Shown: in pieces, positions 41,975 to 51,483 of the stretch
Layout: the number at the start of each line of letters is the position of its first letter
Position numbering within the stretch: the stretch's first letter is position 1
Origin: Alphaproteobacteria bacterium
Lineage (GTDB): Bacteria; Pseudomonadota; Alphaproteobacteria; SHVW01
Assembly: GCA_016869645.1 (NCBI GenBank)
Contig: VGDO01000004.1
Location: 1-64,000, forward strand
Length of the DNA stretch: 64,000 bases
Reading direction: 5' to 3'
The notes under the pieces: model-generated
What the model saw: only the letters and a program-made list of their open reading frames with translations
The model's database searches: none
Told to the model about the DNA's origin: nothing
Made by a program: the position numbers and the translations under genes

Positions 41975-41981
41975 GCGCGCC

Positions 41982-42959
41982 ATGGCCAATCTGCCGCTCG
42001 CTCTGACCTGCGCCGACTATGCGCATGTGACGCCGCTGGCGCTGGGCGAGGTCCGGCCCGACGGAATCGATCTCACCCTCGTCCATGGCAGCCTCGGATC
42101 GTGGCCGACGCGTGCGGAGATGCTGCGCCGGGCGATCCACGATCCCGCAGTCCATGGCGGCGAGGGCTCGGTTGCCGGTCATGTCCGGCGAATCGACCAG
42201 GGCGATCGCAGCATGGTCGGCCTGCCGATCTTCGTGCTGCGCAACTTCACGGCGCGCGATCTCTACGTGCGCAAGGGCGGCCCGATCAAGCAAGCTGCGG
42301 ACCTCAAGGGCAAACGCATCGGGATGTACAACTGGGTCGCCAGCGGCTCGGTCTGGTACCGCCATTTCCTGAACCACATCGGCGTGCCGATCGATTCCCT
42401 GCAATGGTGGATCGGCGACATCGACACGCCGACTGCCTACACCCACGCGGCTCCCCTGCCCAAGGGCATCAACGCGCCGGACAAGGGGCGCTTCCTGTCG
42501 GAGATGCTGATCGCCGGCGAACTCGATGCGATCTACAGCCCGCCGCGGCCGCGACGCTATCACCCGACCGAGGGGCCGATCATCCGCCTGTTCCCGGACT
42601 GCCGCACGGTCGAGCGCGACTATTTCCGCACGACGCGCTGCTTCCCGCCGCAGCACCTGATGATCGTCAAGCGCGACGCCTGGGTGACCAATCCGTGGAT
42701 CGCACGCAGCCTGACCGACGCGTTCGTGCGCTGCCAGGATCGCTTCGTCGCGACGCAGCGCAACTTCCCCTATGTGTCTCCCTGGCTCGACATGGAGATG
42801 GAGGAGACGGCGGCCGTGTTCGGCGCGGATTTCCATCCCCACGGCCTCGAGAAGGCGCGCCACGAGATGGACGCCTTCTGCGAGCAGGCATACCGCGCCG
42901 GGCTGACCAGCCGCCGAGTCTCGGTCGACGAGTGCTTCCAGGAGTATCTGCAGTCCTAA
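41982..42959 (+). CDS. 4,5-dihydroxyphthalate decarboxylase-like / periplasmic-binding-fold protein
   Basis: A 325-residue protein of the family annotated as 4,5-dihydroxyphthalate decarboxylase (Pht5): LPLALTCADYAHVTPLALGEVRPDGIDL is the typical opening, followed by IFVLRNFTARDLYVRKG, LKGKRIGMYNWVASGSVWYRHFL and AGELDAIYSPPRP. The fold is that of type 2 solute-binding proteins, but no signal peptide is present. Many members have no proven decarboxylase activity, so the substrate is uncertain. Operon with the upstream cupin. Confidence 0.82.
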   Translation: MANLPLALTCADYAHVTPLALGEVRPDGIDLTLVHGSLGSWPTRAEMLRRAIHDPAVHGGEGSVAGHVRRIDQGDRSMVGLPIFVLRNFTARDLYVRKGGPIKQAADLKGKRIGMYNWVASGSVWYRHFLNHIGVPIDSLQWWIGDIDTPTAYTHAAPLPKGINAPDKGRFLSEMLIAGELDAIYSPPRPRRYHPTEGPIIRLFPDCRTVERDYFRTTRCFPPQHLMIVKRDAWVTNPWIARSLTDAFVRCQDRFVATQRNFPYVSPWLDMEMEETAAVFGADFHPHGLEKARHEMDAFCEQAYRAGLTSRRVSVDECFQEYLQS

Positions 42960-42980
42960 AGCGCCGGGATCGACCGAATC

Positions 42981-42998
42981 AGCCGACCCGAGTCGGCT
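42981..42998 (+). terminator. Hairpin after the decarboxylase-like gene
   Basis: AGCCGAC (42981-42987) and GTCGGCT (42992-42998) form a perfect 7-base stem with loop CCGA, 22 bases after the stop codon. No U-tract follows, so it is a weak or Rho-assisted terminator candidate. The remaining intergenic bases up to 43123 contain no gene. Confidence 0.4.
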
Positions 42999-43123
42999 CA
43001 GTTCTGCCGGAACAGCGCTCCGCGCGGGGCCGCCCGCCCGGCTGAGCCCACCGATTCGCGCCGGTCCCGACGCGCGGCCTGCGGTTGCTTGCGACGACTC
43101 GGCGAAGCTGTTACCTAGGCTTC

Positions 43124-43792
43124 ATGCAGCAAAAGACGCGTATCGCGCCGTCGATCCTGTCGGCCGACTTCGCCCGGTTGGGCGATGAGGTCCGCGCGAT
43201 CGCCGCGGCCGGCGCCGACTATATCCATGTCGACGTCATGGACGGCCATTTCGTGCCCAACATCACGATCGGGCCGGCGGTGGTGAAGGCGTTGCGCGCG
43301 CACACGACTTTGCCGTTCGACGTCCACCTCATGATCGAGCCGGTCGATCCCTATGTGCCGGCCTTCGCCGAGGCCGGCGCCGACATCATCACGGTCCACG
43401 CCGAAGCGGGTCCCCATGTCCATCGCACCATCCAGCTCGTCAAATCGCTCGGCAAGAAGGCTGGCCTGTCGCTCAACCCCGGCACGCCGGCCGAGGTGGT
43501 CGACTACCTGATCGGCGATCTCGATCTCATTCTCGTGATGAGCGTCAACCCCGGCTTCGGCGGCCAGAGCTTCATCGCTCATCAGCTCGACAAGGTGCGC
43601 GCGCTGCGCCAGCGCATCGACGCAAGCGGTCGCGCGATCGATCTCGAGATCGATGGCGGCATCAATGCCGAGACGGCGGCGCGCGCAGTTGCCGCCGGCG
43701 CCGACGTGCTGGTCGCCGGGACCGCCAGCTTCGCAGGAGGGGCGCCGCGTTACGCCGACAACATCCGCCGCCTGCGCGGCGTCGCGGCCTGA
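43124..43792 (+). CDS. rpe: Ribulose-phosphate 3-epimerase
   Basis: A 222-residue TIM-barrel enzyme of the pentose phosphate pathway. Signatures: [66 protein letters not shown] and [33 protein letters not shown] 43124 gives the canonical N-terminus. First gene of the conserved order rpe, heparinase-like, sugar genes, purH. Confidence 0.96.
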   Translation: MQQKTRIAPSILSADFARLGDEVRAIAAAGADYIHVDVMDGHFVPNITIGPAVVKALRAHTTLPFDVHLMIEPVDPYVPAFAEAGADIITVHAEAGPHVHRTIQLVKSLGKKAGLSLNPGTPAEVVDYLIGDLDLILVMSVNPGFGGQSFIAHQLDKVRALRQRIDASGRAIDLEIDGGINAETAARAVAAGADVLVAGTASFAGGAPRYADNIRRLRGVAA

Positions 43793-43812
43793 ACTGCTTC
43801 CGAGGCGGACTG

Positions 43813-45429
43813 ATGGGAGAGGGTGTCCGCGGTCTCTGGTACGCAAGCCCGCTCTACCGTTTGGTCATCGCCGGCAAGCCGCCGTCCGGCCTCGTCGCCG
43901 TGCCACCCGATCCGTGGGCCGGCAGCATGTCGCGCGGCCAGGCGCTGCTGCGCGGCGAATTCAGCTTCGCCGGCCGAACGATCCAGATCCAGCCCGACGA
44001 GCTCGATCGTGCTCTCTGGCGACCCGGCGATGCGGGTGCGGCGTGGACCGCGGAGCTGCAATCCTTCGATTGGTTGCGCGACCTGGCCGCCATGTCAGGC
44101 GACGTGGCGCGCCAGCGGGCGCGCCAGCTCATCGGCCTGTGGCTCGACCGCTATGCCAATTGGCATGCCGAGGCGTGGCGTCCCGATCTCGTTGGCCGGC
44201 GCATCTCGGCCTGGACGGGGCAGTACACATTCTTCTGCGAGAGCGCCGATGACGCGTTTCGGGCGCGCCTGTTCGACAGCATTGCGCGCCAGGCGCGGCA
44301 CCTCGCGCGCGCGCTGACCCGGGCTCCCGACGGCATCGGCCGCCTGGCGGCGCTCAAGGGGCTGGTCGCCGCCTCGGTCGCGCTGCCCGATGGCGCGCGG
44401 CTGGTGCGCGATCTGCCGCGGCTGATCGAGCGCGAGGTCACGCGTCAGGTGCTGCCCGACGGCGGGCATATCTCGCGCAGTCCCGCCATGCAGCTCGTCG
44501 GCCTGCGCATGCTGATCGATCTGCGCGCCGCACTGCGCGTCGGCAAGCACGACGTGCCGGAGACGCTCAAAGGCGCGATCGAGCGCATGGTGACGGCGCT
44601 CCGTCTGTTCCGCCATGGCGATGGTGGTCTCGCGCTGTTCAACGGCAGCGACGAAGGCGATGCCGCCGCGGTCGAGGCGGCGATCGCGCTCGCCGAATCG
44701 CGCGGGCGCACGCCGGCAGCACTGCCGGACACGGGCTTCCAGCGTCTCGCGGCGGGACGCGCGCTGGTCATCGTCGATGTCGGCGCGCCGATTGCGGTCG
44801 ACGCTGTGGCGCATTCGGGCACGCTCAGCTTCGAGTTGAGCATCGGCCGCGAGCGGCTGATCGGCAATTGCGGCGCAGGCGCTGCCGATCGCGCGGAGTG
44901 GCAGACCGCCGCGCGCGCCACCGCCGCTCACTCGACACTGGTGGTCGACGATACGAACTCCTCCGAGATCCACCGCGACGGACATCTGGGCCGCCGCGCG
45001 CGGCCGATCGAGGTGTCGCGCAGCGAGACCGACGGCAACATCTGGGTCGATGCCGCCCATGACGGCTATCTCCTGCCCTTCGGCCTGACTCATCGTCGGC
45101 GCCTCTACCTGTCGGCCGCTGGCGACGATCTGCGCGGCGAGGATCAGCTGTCGGGCGCCGGCGGCAAGGCGTTTGCGCTCCGCTTCCATCTCCACCCCAA
45201 GGTGCAGGCTTCGCTGATCCAGAACGGCGAGTCGATCCTGCTGCGCCTGCCGAGCGGCCAGGGCTGGCGCATGCGCGCGCGAGGCGGCAGCCTGGCGCTC
45301 GCCGACGACATCTATCTCGGCCATGCCGGCGACATCCGGCGCACCCAGCAGATCGTCGTCGCCGGCGAGCTCGCGGGCCGGGGCGCGCTCGTCAAATGGG
45401 CGCTCAAGCGCGAGGGCAAAGCCGGGTGA
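43813..45429 (+). CDS. Heparinase II/III family protein
   Basis: A 538-residue protein. The N-terminal all-alpha domain (about 60-290) has the family motif WHAEAWRPDLVGRRISAW and GHISRSPAMQLVGLRMLIDLR; the C-terminal beta-sandwich has the HSGTLSFELSIGRERLIGNCG and HSTLVVDDTNSSEIH strands and THRRRLYLS. Homologues are almost always beside purH or rpe in alphaproteobacteria, yet no substrate is established. No signal peptide is evident, which is odd for a polysaccharide lyase. 20 bases after rpe. Confidence 0.87.
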   Translation: MGEGVRGLWYASPLYRLVIAGKPPSGLVAVPPDPWAGSMSRGQALLRGEFSFAGRTIQIQPDELDRALWRPGDAGAAWTAELQSFDWLRDLAAMSGDVARQRARQLIGLWLDRYANWHAEAWRPDLVGRRISAWTGQYTFFCESADDAFRARLFDSIARQARHLARALTRAPDGIGRLAALKGLVAASVALPDGARLVRDLPRLIEREVTRQVLPDGGHISRSPAMQLVGLRMLIDLRAALRVGKHDVPETLKGAIERMVTALRLFRHGDGGLALFNGSDEGDAAAVEAAIALAESRGRTPAALPDTGFQRLAAGRALVIVDVGAPIAVDAVAHSGTLSFELSIGRERLIGNCGAGAADRAEWQTAARATAAHSTLVVDDTNSSEIHRDGHLGRRARPIEVSRSETDGNIWVDAAHDGYLLPFGLTHRRRLYLSAAGDDLRGEDQLSGAGGKAFALRFHLHPKVQASLIQNGESILLRLPSGQGWRMRARGGSLALADDIYLGHAGDIRRTQQIVVAGELAGRGALVKWALKREGKAG

Positions 45430-45573
45430 GCGTCACGTTTCGATATGCTCGTCCTGAGCAGCGGTGGAACTCTCGCTCAACCGGCTGCGAAGGACGTGGA
45501 CGACTCCGCAGTACCGGCGCGCGACAGCTCTCTGCACGCTCGCCACATGACGACGTCCCCACCCTTCGCACCA

Positions 45574-45593
45574 GGGCGAACCGGGCTTCGCCC
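45574..45593. repeat. Short GC-rich inverted repeat in a 206-base gap
   Basis: GGGCGAA (45574-45580) and TTCGCCC (45587-45593) lie in the gap 45430-45635 between the heparinase-like gene and the glycosyltransferase. The surrounding sequence (ACCCTTCGC, GGCTCGGGGT) has the look of a dispersed intergenic repeat unit. No gene was found in the gap. Confidence 0.35.
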
Positions 45594-45635
45594 GAGGCTC
45601 GGGGTGAAAAGAACGTTTTGCAGCGATAGCACCCG

Positions 45636-46622
45636 ATGTCGCCGCTCTGGTTCGTCGCCTTCGCCATTTTCGCTCTCACCGTTCTGGCCGTCTGGCTGGT
45701 TCTGATGCAGCTCCGGCGCCGGCAGATCCTGGCCCAGCCGAACGAGCGCTCGAGCCACGCCGTGCCGACGCCGGTTGGCGGCGGCATCGGCGTCCTGATC
45801 GTGCTGTTGCCTGCGCTGGTCATCTATGGCCACGCCACGGGACAGCTGTGGAAACTGGCGACCGCCGCGGCGCTCGCTTTCCTGCTCGCGCTCGTTTCCT
45901 GGGTCGACGACATGCGCACGCTTCAGGCGCTGCCGCGACTGGCCGCGCACAGCGGCGCGGCCGCGCTCGGCATGTTCCTGCTGCCGGGACCGATCCTGCA
46001 GGGCTGGGTCCCACCCTGGCTCGACATCGGACTCGGCGTGCTCGCCTGGGTCTGGTTCATCAACCTCTACAATTTCATGGACGGCATCGACGGCATCACC
46101 GGCGCCGAGACGGCCGCGATCGGCTTCGGCCTGTTCCTGGTCGCATCCTCGGCGGATACCTATGGCCTGTCGCTCGGCGACGGCCTCCCCGCCCTCATGC
46201 TGGCCGCGGCCGCCATCGGCTTCCTGGTGTGGAACTGGCATCCCGCGCGCGTCTTTCTCGGCGACGTCGGCAGCGTGCCGCTCGGCTTTCTCGCCGGATG
46301 GCTCCTGCTCGACGCAGCGGCGCGTGGCGCTCTGGGACCGGCGCTGATCCTGCCGCTTTACTATGCGGCCGACGCGACGATCGTGCTGCTGCGCCGGCTG
46401 ACGCGCGGCGAGCGGGTCTGGGAAGCGCACCGCGAGCACTGGTATCAGCGCGCCGTGCTGAGCGGGCTGAGCCATGCGCGCGTCGTCCTAATGATCTCCG
46501 GCGCCAATGCGCTGCTGATCGCGCTGGCGCTGTGGGCGTTGGACCGGACCTGGCCCTCGCTGGTGGCCGCCGCCGCGGTGGTCGCCGCACTGCTGCTCTA
46601 CCTCGGCGCGCGACGACCCTAG
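45636..46622 (+). CDS. Glycosyltransferase family 4 (WecA/WbpL-like undecaprenyl-phosphate sugar-1-phosphate transferase)
   Basis: A 328-residue membrane protein with about ten helices. Motifs of the MraY/WecA superfamily: RSSHAVPTPVGGGIGVLI, LVSWVDDMRTL (catalytic aspartates), NLYNFMDGIDGITGAE, NWHPARVFLGDVGSVPLGF and the HREHWYQRAVLSG loop of the WbpL type. It would initiate O-antigen or capsule units on undecaprenyl phosphate. Together with the CapD-like epimerase at 47218 it forms the start of a surface-glycan pathway. Confidence 0.9.
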   Translation: MSPLWFVAFAIFALTVLAVWLVLMQLRRRQILAQPNERSSHAVPTPVGGGIGVLIVLLPALVIYGHATGQLWKLATAAALAFLLALVSWVDDMRTLQALPRLAAHSGAAALGMFLLPGPILQGWVPPWLDIGLGVLAWVWFINLYNFMDGIDGITGAETAAIGFGLFLVASSADTYGLSLGDGLPALMLAAAAIGFLVWNWHPARVFLGDVGSVPLGFLAGWLLLDAAARGALGPALILPLYYAADATIVLLRRLTRGERVWEAHREHWYQRAVLSGLSHARVVLMISGANALLIALALWALDRTWPSLVAAAAVVAALLLYLGARRP

Positions 46623-46666
46623 CCTGATCGGCTACAGTCGCGCCGCCACGAGTTTCCCGGCCGCGC

Positions 46667-47146
46667 ATGTACCGCATTGAGCCCTATCGACCTGCCGACC
46701 ACGCTGCCATCGTCGATTTCGCCGCGGCGATTCAGGAGCATGAGCGGGTCCTGGTCCCGGCGCTCAGGACCGGCGAGGAGATCAAGGCGAGCTACACCGA
46801 GCGCATCCTGGCCCGGGTCGCCGAACGAAACGGCCTGATCCTGGTGGCGCGCGACGGCGATCGGGCGGTCGGCTTCGCCTGCGCCTGGGTCGACGAAGAC
46901 AGCGACCCCTTGCTGCGCGACGAAGCGCGGCATCATGCCTATGTTTCCGACATCTATGTCGCGCCCGAGGCGCGGCGGCGCGGCGTGGCGCGCCGCCTGC
47001 TCGATGCGGTCGCGACCGAGATGCGGCGGCGCGGCTGCCGGCGCATCCGCATCTGCTCGAAGGCAACCAATGCCGAGGCGCTGGCCTGCTACGACGATTG
47101 CGGTTTCCGGGCCTATGAAGTCATCCTGGAAAAGCCGCTCGGCTAG
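46667..47146 (+). CDS. GNAT family N-acetyltransferase
   Basis: A 159-residue GNAT enzyme: IEPYRPADHAAIVDFAA at the N-terminus, acetyl-CoA motif A in AYVSDIYVAPEARRRGVARRLLDAV and motif B in ICSKATNAEALACYDDCGFRAYEVILEK. Substrate unknown. It stands between a WbpL-like transferase and a CapD-like dehydratase, so acetylation of an amino sugar is possible, but simple co-location is all the evidence. Confidence 0.88.
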   Translation: MYRIEPYRPADHAAIVDFAAAIQEHERVLVPALRTGEEIKASYTERILARVAERNGLILVARDGDRAVGFACAWVDEDSDPLLRDEARHHAYVSDIYVAPEARRRGVARRLLDAVATEMRRRGCRRIRICSKATNAEALACYDDCGFRAYEVILEKPLG

Positions 47147-47217
47147 GCAGCCGGCATGCCTCTCGCGGCAGAATATGTGCTAGATTCTTCACCGCTCCGT
47201 TCGGAGGAAATCACGGC

Positions 47218-49137
47218 TTGAGTGCCCGACTGACATCGCGATCGCTCGCCACATTGGGCCATGACGTCGTCATGGCCGGTGTGGCGTTCTTGCTGTCGCT
47301 GTTCATCCGGCTCGGCAACCGGATCTTCGAATATTCGGATCAGGTCGTGATCGGCGGCACGGCGCTCTTCGTCGTGACCTCGGCTGTCTTCTTCTGGTTC
47401 TACCGGCTCGACGCGTCGATCTGGCGCTATGCCGCCATCCACGATGTCGTGCGCATTGCCAAGGCCGCGGCGCTCGCCAATCTCGTGTTCCTGGTCACGT
47501 TGTTCCTGATCAACCGCCTCGAGGCGTTCCCGCGCTCGACGGTGATCATCAATACCTTCGTGCTGACGGCGCTGCTGGCCGGCCCGCGTCTGCTCTACCG
47601 CATCTTCAAGGAACGTCACATACACGCCGTGTTCGAGCGCGACACGGCGATGCGCGTGCCCGTGCTGCTGATCGGCGCCGGCGACGAGGCCGAGCTGTTC
47701 ATGCGCGAGATGGCGCGCAGCCGCAGCGCGCCCTACCGCGTCGTCGGCCTGATCGACGATCGCGAACGCCGCATCGGCCGGGTCATCCGCGACGTCGAGG
47801 TGATGGGCACGATCGACGAGCTGCCCGAGGTGTGCGCGCGGCTCGAACGCGCCGGCGAGCGGCCGCAGCGCGTGATCGTCACCTCCGAGCGCATCGACGG
47901 GGCGCGCATGCGCGCGCTTGTCGAGCAATGCGACCGGCTGGCGCTCACGCTTGCGCGCATGCCCAGGCTGACCGACTTCCAGGCCCAGCAGGGCGACCGC
48001 ATCGAGGTCAGGCCCATCGCCGTCGAGGATCTGCTCGGACGCCCACAGGCAGTGCTCGACCGCGAATCCGTCGCCAACATGGTGCGCGGCCGCCGCGTGC
48101 TGATCACCGGCGCCGGCGGCACGATCGGCGGTGAGCTGACGCGCCAGATCGCTGCGCTCGGGCCGTCACGCCTCATCATGGTCGACAAGTCCGAGTTTCT
48201 GCTCTGGCAGATCGATCTGGAGATCGGCGAGCGCCACCCGGGGCTCGACCGACACGCCGTGCTGGGTGACGTCAGCGACCGGGTCAGCGTCGATCAGATG
48301 ATGAAGCAGGAGGCACCGGAGCTCGTCTTCCACGCCGCCGCCTACAAGCACGTGCCGATGATCGAGGCCAACCCGAACGAGGGCGTCCTGACCAATGCCA
48401 TCGGCACACGCAACATGGCCGATGCGTGCCGCGCGCACGGCGTCAAGGCCATGGTCATGATCTCGACCGACAAGGCAGTCAACCCGTCGAGCGTGATGGG
48501 CGCCTCCAAGCGTCTGGCCGAAGCCTATTGCCAGTCGCTCGACATTCTGGAACGGCGCTCGAGCAATCGGCCCGGCACGCGCTACGTCACGGTGCGCTTC
48601 GGCAACGTGCTGGGCTCGACCGGCTCGGTCGTGCCGATCTTCCAGCGCCAGCTCGCGCGCGGCGGGCCGCTGACCGTCACGCATCCCGACATGACGCGCT
48701 ATTTCATGACCACGCGTGAAGCGGTCGAGCTGGTGCTTCAGGCTTCGGTTCTGGGCGACGGCCTCGACGCCGGCGGCGGCATCTTCGTGCTCGACATGGG
48801 CGAGCCCGTTCGCATCCTCGATCTCGCCCACCAGATGATCCGGCTTGCGGGACTTCAGCCGGGCAAGGACGTCGAGATCGTCTACACCGGCCTCAGGCCC
48901 GGCGAAAAGCTGCACGAGGACCTGTTCCACGACGGCGAATCGCCGATACCGACCGCGAACAAATCGATCCAGCTCGCGCGGCCGCGCACCGCCGACCATG
49001 CCGTGCTCGCGCGCGCCCTCGACGAGCTGGCCGAGGCGGCCAAGGCGCGGCGCACCGAAACGACTCTGCAGATGATTCAGCGGCTGGTGCCGGAATACCG
49101 CGGCAACCAGGACGAGCGGCGCGCGGCGGGAACTTAA
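47218..49137 (+). CDS. CapD/WbpM-like nucleoside-diphosphate-sugar 4,6-dehydratase
   Basis: A 639-residue membrane enzyme. Four N-terminal helices (about 15-120) are followed by a degenerate Rossmann domain (LLIGAGDEAELFMREM) and the catalytic SDR domain: TGAGGTIGGELTRQIAAL, FHAAAYKHVPMIEANP, ISTDKAVNPSSVMGASKRLAE, then VRFGNVLGSTGSVVPIF and the C-terminal GLRPGEKLHEDLF. In the family it makes UDP-4-keto-6-deoxy sugars for O-antigen or capsule. The start is TTG 47218, with GGAGG 10 bases upstream. Confidence 0.92.
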   Translation: MSARLTSRSLATLGHDVVMAGVAFLLSLFIRLGNRIFEYSDQVVIGGTALFVVTSAVFFWFYRLDASIWRYAAIHDVVRIAKAAALANLVFLVTLFLINRLEAFPRSTVIINTFVLTALLAGPRLLYRIFKERHIHAVFERDTAMRVPVLLIGAGDEAELFMREMARSRSAPYRVVGLIDDRERRIGRVIRDVEVMGTIDELPEVCARLERAGERPQRVIVTSERIDGARMRALVEQCDRLALTLARMPRLTDFQAQQGDRIEVRPIAVEDLLGRPQAVLDRESVANMVRGRRVLITGAGGTIGGELTRQIAALGPSRLIMVDKSEFLLWQIDLEIGERHPGLDRHAVLGDVSDRVSVDQMMKQEAPELVFHAAAYKHVPMIEANPNEGVLTNAIGTRNMADACRAHGVKAMVMISTDKAVNPSSVMGASKRLAEAYCQSLDILERRSSNRPGTRYVTVRFGNVLGSTGSVVPIFQRQLARGGPLTVTHPDMTRYFMTTREAVELVLQASVLGDGLDAGGGIFVLDMGEPVRILDLAHQMIRLAGLQPGKDVEIVYTGLRPGEKLHEDLFHDGESPIPTANKSIQLARPRTADHAVLARALDELAEAAKARRTETTLQMIQRLVPEYRGNQDERRAAGT

Positions 49138-49242
49138 GTCCAATCAAGCGCCTGCAATGCGGCAAACCGCCGGCTTGCGCCCGCGGCGCCGAGCCGGTAG
49201 GCATGAAGTCCCGCCTCTGCCCGTTCGCTCGTGGATCTCCTC

Positions 49243-50835
49243 ATGGCCGGCTTGCACAAGATCTCCCGTGCCCTGCTCTCGGTTTCCGACAAGTCGGGTC
49301 TGATCGAACTCGGCCGCTTCCTCGCCGCGCGCGGCGTCGAGCTCTTGTCGACCGGAGGCACCGCCAAGACGCTGCGCGACGCGGGCCTGGCCGTCAAAGA
49401 CGTCTCGGCGCATACAGGCTTCCCCGAGATCATGGACGGGCGCGTCAAGACGCTGCACCCGCTGATCCATGGCGGCATCCTCGGCCGGCGCGACGCGGCC
49501 GAGCACATGGCCGCGATGGCGCAGCACCGCATTCAGCCGATCGACCTCGTGGTGTCGAACCTCTATCCCTTCGAGGCGACGGTCGCCAAAGGAGCAACCT
49601 TCGACGACTGCGTCGAGAACATCGACATCGGCGGGCCGGCGCTGATTCGCGCCGGAGCCAAGAATCACGATTTCGTCGCCATCATCGTCGAGCCGGCCGA
49701 CTACCAGTCGGTCATGGATGAGATGGCGAAGCATGACGGCGCCACCACGCTGGCGCTGCGCCGGCGGCTGGCCGGCACGGCCTATGCGCGCACCGCCGCC
49801 TATGACGCGGCGATTGCGCAATGGATGGCCGGCGAGCGCGGCGACCTGTTCCCGCGGCGCATCATCGCCGCGGGCGAGCTGCGCCAGTTGCTGCGATACG
49901 GCGAGAACCCGCACCAGCGCGCCGCCTTCTATACCGGCGCCTTGGGACCGGGTGCAGCGCGCCCCGGCGTCGCCACCGCGCGCCAGATCCAGGGCAAGGA
50001 GCTCAGCTTCAACAACCTCAACGACGCCGACGCCGCCTTCGAGCTGGTCGCCGAATTCTCCGAGACGGCCGTCGCCATCATCAAGCATGCCAATCCGTGC
50101 GGCGTCGCGATCGGCAACAACCTGAAAGAGGCTTATGGCCGCGCGCTCGCCTGCGATCCGGTCAGCGCCTTCGGCGGCATCATTGCGGTCAACCGGAAGC
50201 TCGACGGCGCGACGTCGCATCAGGTCGCCGAGCTGTTTGCCGAGGTGGTGATCGCGCCCGAAGCCGATGCCGAAGCGCTCGCCGTGCTCGCGGCCAAGAA
50301 AAATCTGCGCGTGCTGCTGACCAGCGCCATGCCCGATCCGACGTCGCCGGGCATGACGCTGCGCACGCTGTCCGGCGGCTATCTGGTGCAGGATCGCGAC
50401 ATGGGTCGCGTGACCCACGCGGATCTCAAGGTCGTGACCAAGCGGCAGCCGACCAATGCCGAGATGGACGATCTGCTGTTCGCCTTCACGGTCGCCAAGC
50501 ACGTCAAGTCGAACGCCATCGTCTACGCCAAGTCGGGCGCCACCGTCGGCATCGGCGCGGGGCAGATGAGCCGCGTCGATTCCAGCCGCATCGCCGCGCA
50601 GAAATCCGATGATGCGGCGAAGGCCGCAGGCGAATTCGAAAGCCGCACCGCCGGATCGGTGGTCGCCTCCGATGCGTTTTTCCCGTTCGCCGACGGATTG
50701 ATCGCGGCCGCCTCGGCCGGCGCCACCGCGATCATCCAGCCCGGCGGCTCGATGCGCGACGCCGAGGTGATCGCGGCGGCCGACGAGCGCAACCTGGCCA
50801 TGGTGTTCACGGGAATGCGGCATTTCCGCCATTGA
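49243..50835 (+). CDS. purH: Bifunctional IMP cyclohydrolase / AICAR formyltransferase
   Basis: A 530-residue PurH, the last two steps of IMP synthesis. N-terminal IMP cyclohydrolase (MGS-like) domain: [60 protein letters not shown]-terminal AICAR transformylase: [38 protein letters not shown] and [14 protein letters not shown] 49243 chosen; an ATG-free extension of four residues upstream is possible. Confidence 0.97.
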   Translation: MAGLHKISRALLSVSDKSGLIELGRFLAARGVELLSTGGTAKTLRDAGLAVKDVSAHTGFPEIMDGRVKTLHPLIHGGILGRRDAAEHMAAMAQHRIQPIDLVVSNLYPFEATVAKGATFDDCVENIDIGGPALIRAGAKNHDFVAIIVEPADYQSVMDEMAKHDGATTLALRRRLAGTAYARTAAYDAAIAQWMAGERGDLFPRRIIAAGELRQLLRYGENPHQRAAFYTGALGPGAARPGVATARQIQGKELSFNNLNDADAAFELVAEFSETAVAIIKHANPCGVAIGNNLKEAYGRALACDPVSAFGGIIAVNRKLDGATSHQVAELFAEVVIAPEADAEALAVLAAKKNLRVLLTSAMPDPTSPGMTLRTLSGGYLVQDRDMGRVTHADLKVVTKRQPTNAEMDDLLFAFTVAKHVKSNAIVYAKSGATVGIGAGQMSRVDSSRIAAQKSDDAAKAAGEFESRTAGSVVASDAFFPFADGLIAAASAGATAIIQPGGSMRDAEVIAAADERNLAMVFTGMRHFRH

Positions 50836-50847
50836 GCCTCCGGCCCC

Positions 50848-50889
50848 TTGACATGGCCCGCCGCATCACTAGATTAGAACGGTTATAAT
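50848..50889 (+). promoter_or_regulatory. dps promoter with an Irr-like inverted repeat
   Basis: TTGACA (50848-50853) has AGATTA or TAGATT at 16-17 bases, and a perfect TATAAT lies at 50884-50889. Between and over these is ATTAGAA-cgg-TTATAAT (50873-50889), an inverted repeat with one mismatch that resembles the rhizobial iron-control element bound by Irr (TTTAGAA-type half-sites). Control of a ferritin-like Dps by iron status would make sense. The regulator is inferred. Confidence 0.5.
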
Positions 50890-50909
50890 AAGACAAATAG
50901 GAACCTACA

Positions 50910-51398
50910 ATGGCTAAATCATCGGCAGCACCTGTCATCGACATCGGGATCGGCGCCGGCGATCGCAAGAAGATCGCGGACGGGCTGTCGCGCCTCTTGG
51001 CCGACAGCTACACGCTCTATCTCAAGACCCACTCCTACCACTGGAACGTGACGGGTCCGATGTTCAACACGCTCCATCTCATGTTCATGGAGCAGTACAA
51101 CGAGCTCGCCCTCGCGGTTGACCTCGTCGCCGAGCGCATCCGCGCGCTCGGCCATCCGGCACCCGGCAGCTATGCGCAGTACGGCAAGCTGACCTCGATC
51201 AAGGAATCGACGAGCGTGCCGGGCGCGACCGACATGCTGCGCGAGCTGGTCAAGGGCCACGAGACCGTGGCGCGCACCGCGCGCGATGTGTTCCCCGCCG
51301 CCGAAAAGGCCGGCGACGAGGCGACCTGCGATCTCCTGACCCAGCGCCTGCAGCTCCACGAGAAGACCGCGTGGATGCTGCGCGCCATGTTGGAGTAG
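50910..51398 (+). CDS. dps: Dps family DNA-binding ferritin-like protein
   Basis: A 162-residue Dps: [23 protein letters not shown], then [28 protein letters not shown], which carries the ferroxidase residues (H, H, D, E) of the dimer-interface site. Dps dodecamers oxidise and store iron and protect DNA in stress. The short Lys/Ser N-terminus could contact DNA. Transcribed alone from an iron-box-like promoter and followed by a hairpin. Confidence 0.94.
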   Translation: MAKSSAAPVIDIGIGAGDRKKIADGLSRLLADSYTLYLKTHSYHWNVTGPMFNTLHLMFMEQYNELALAVDLVAERIRALGHPAPGSYAQYGKLTSIKESTSVPGATDMLRELVKGHETVARTARDVFPAAEKAGDEATCDLLTQRLQLHEKTAWMLRAMLE

Positions 51399-51403
51399 AG
51401 GAG

Positions 51404-51464
51404 CGGCACGCCGCGCCTCTACGCCGCCGACAGGTCGAGCCTCGCTCGACCAAGAGGCGTGCCG
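51404..51464 (+). terminator. Composite hairpin between dps and the convergent MFS gene
   Basis: CGGCACG (51404-51410) pairs with CGTGCCG (51458-51464), continued by CCTCT/AGAGG, and encloses GGTCGAG (51433-51439) with CTCGACC (51445-51451). It lies between convergent genes and probably serves both as terminator. No long U-run. Confidence 0.55.
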
Positions 51465-51483
51465 TTCAGCCCTCCGCGACCGG

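Noticed and set aside
45430..45635. Small gene in the gap before the WbpL-like transferase
   Set aside because: The open frames there have low-complexity products, no ribosome binding site and overlap the repeat-like segment.
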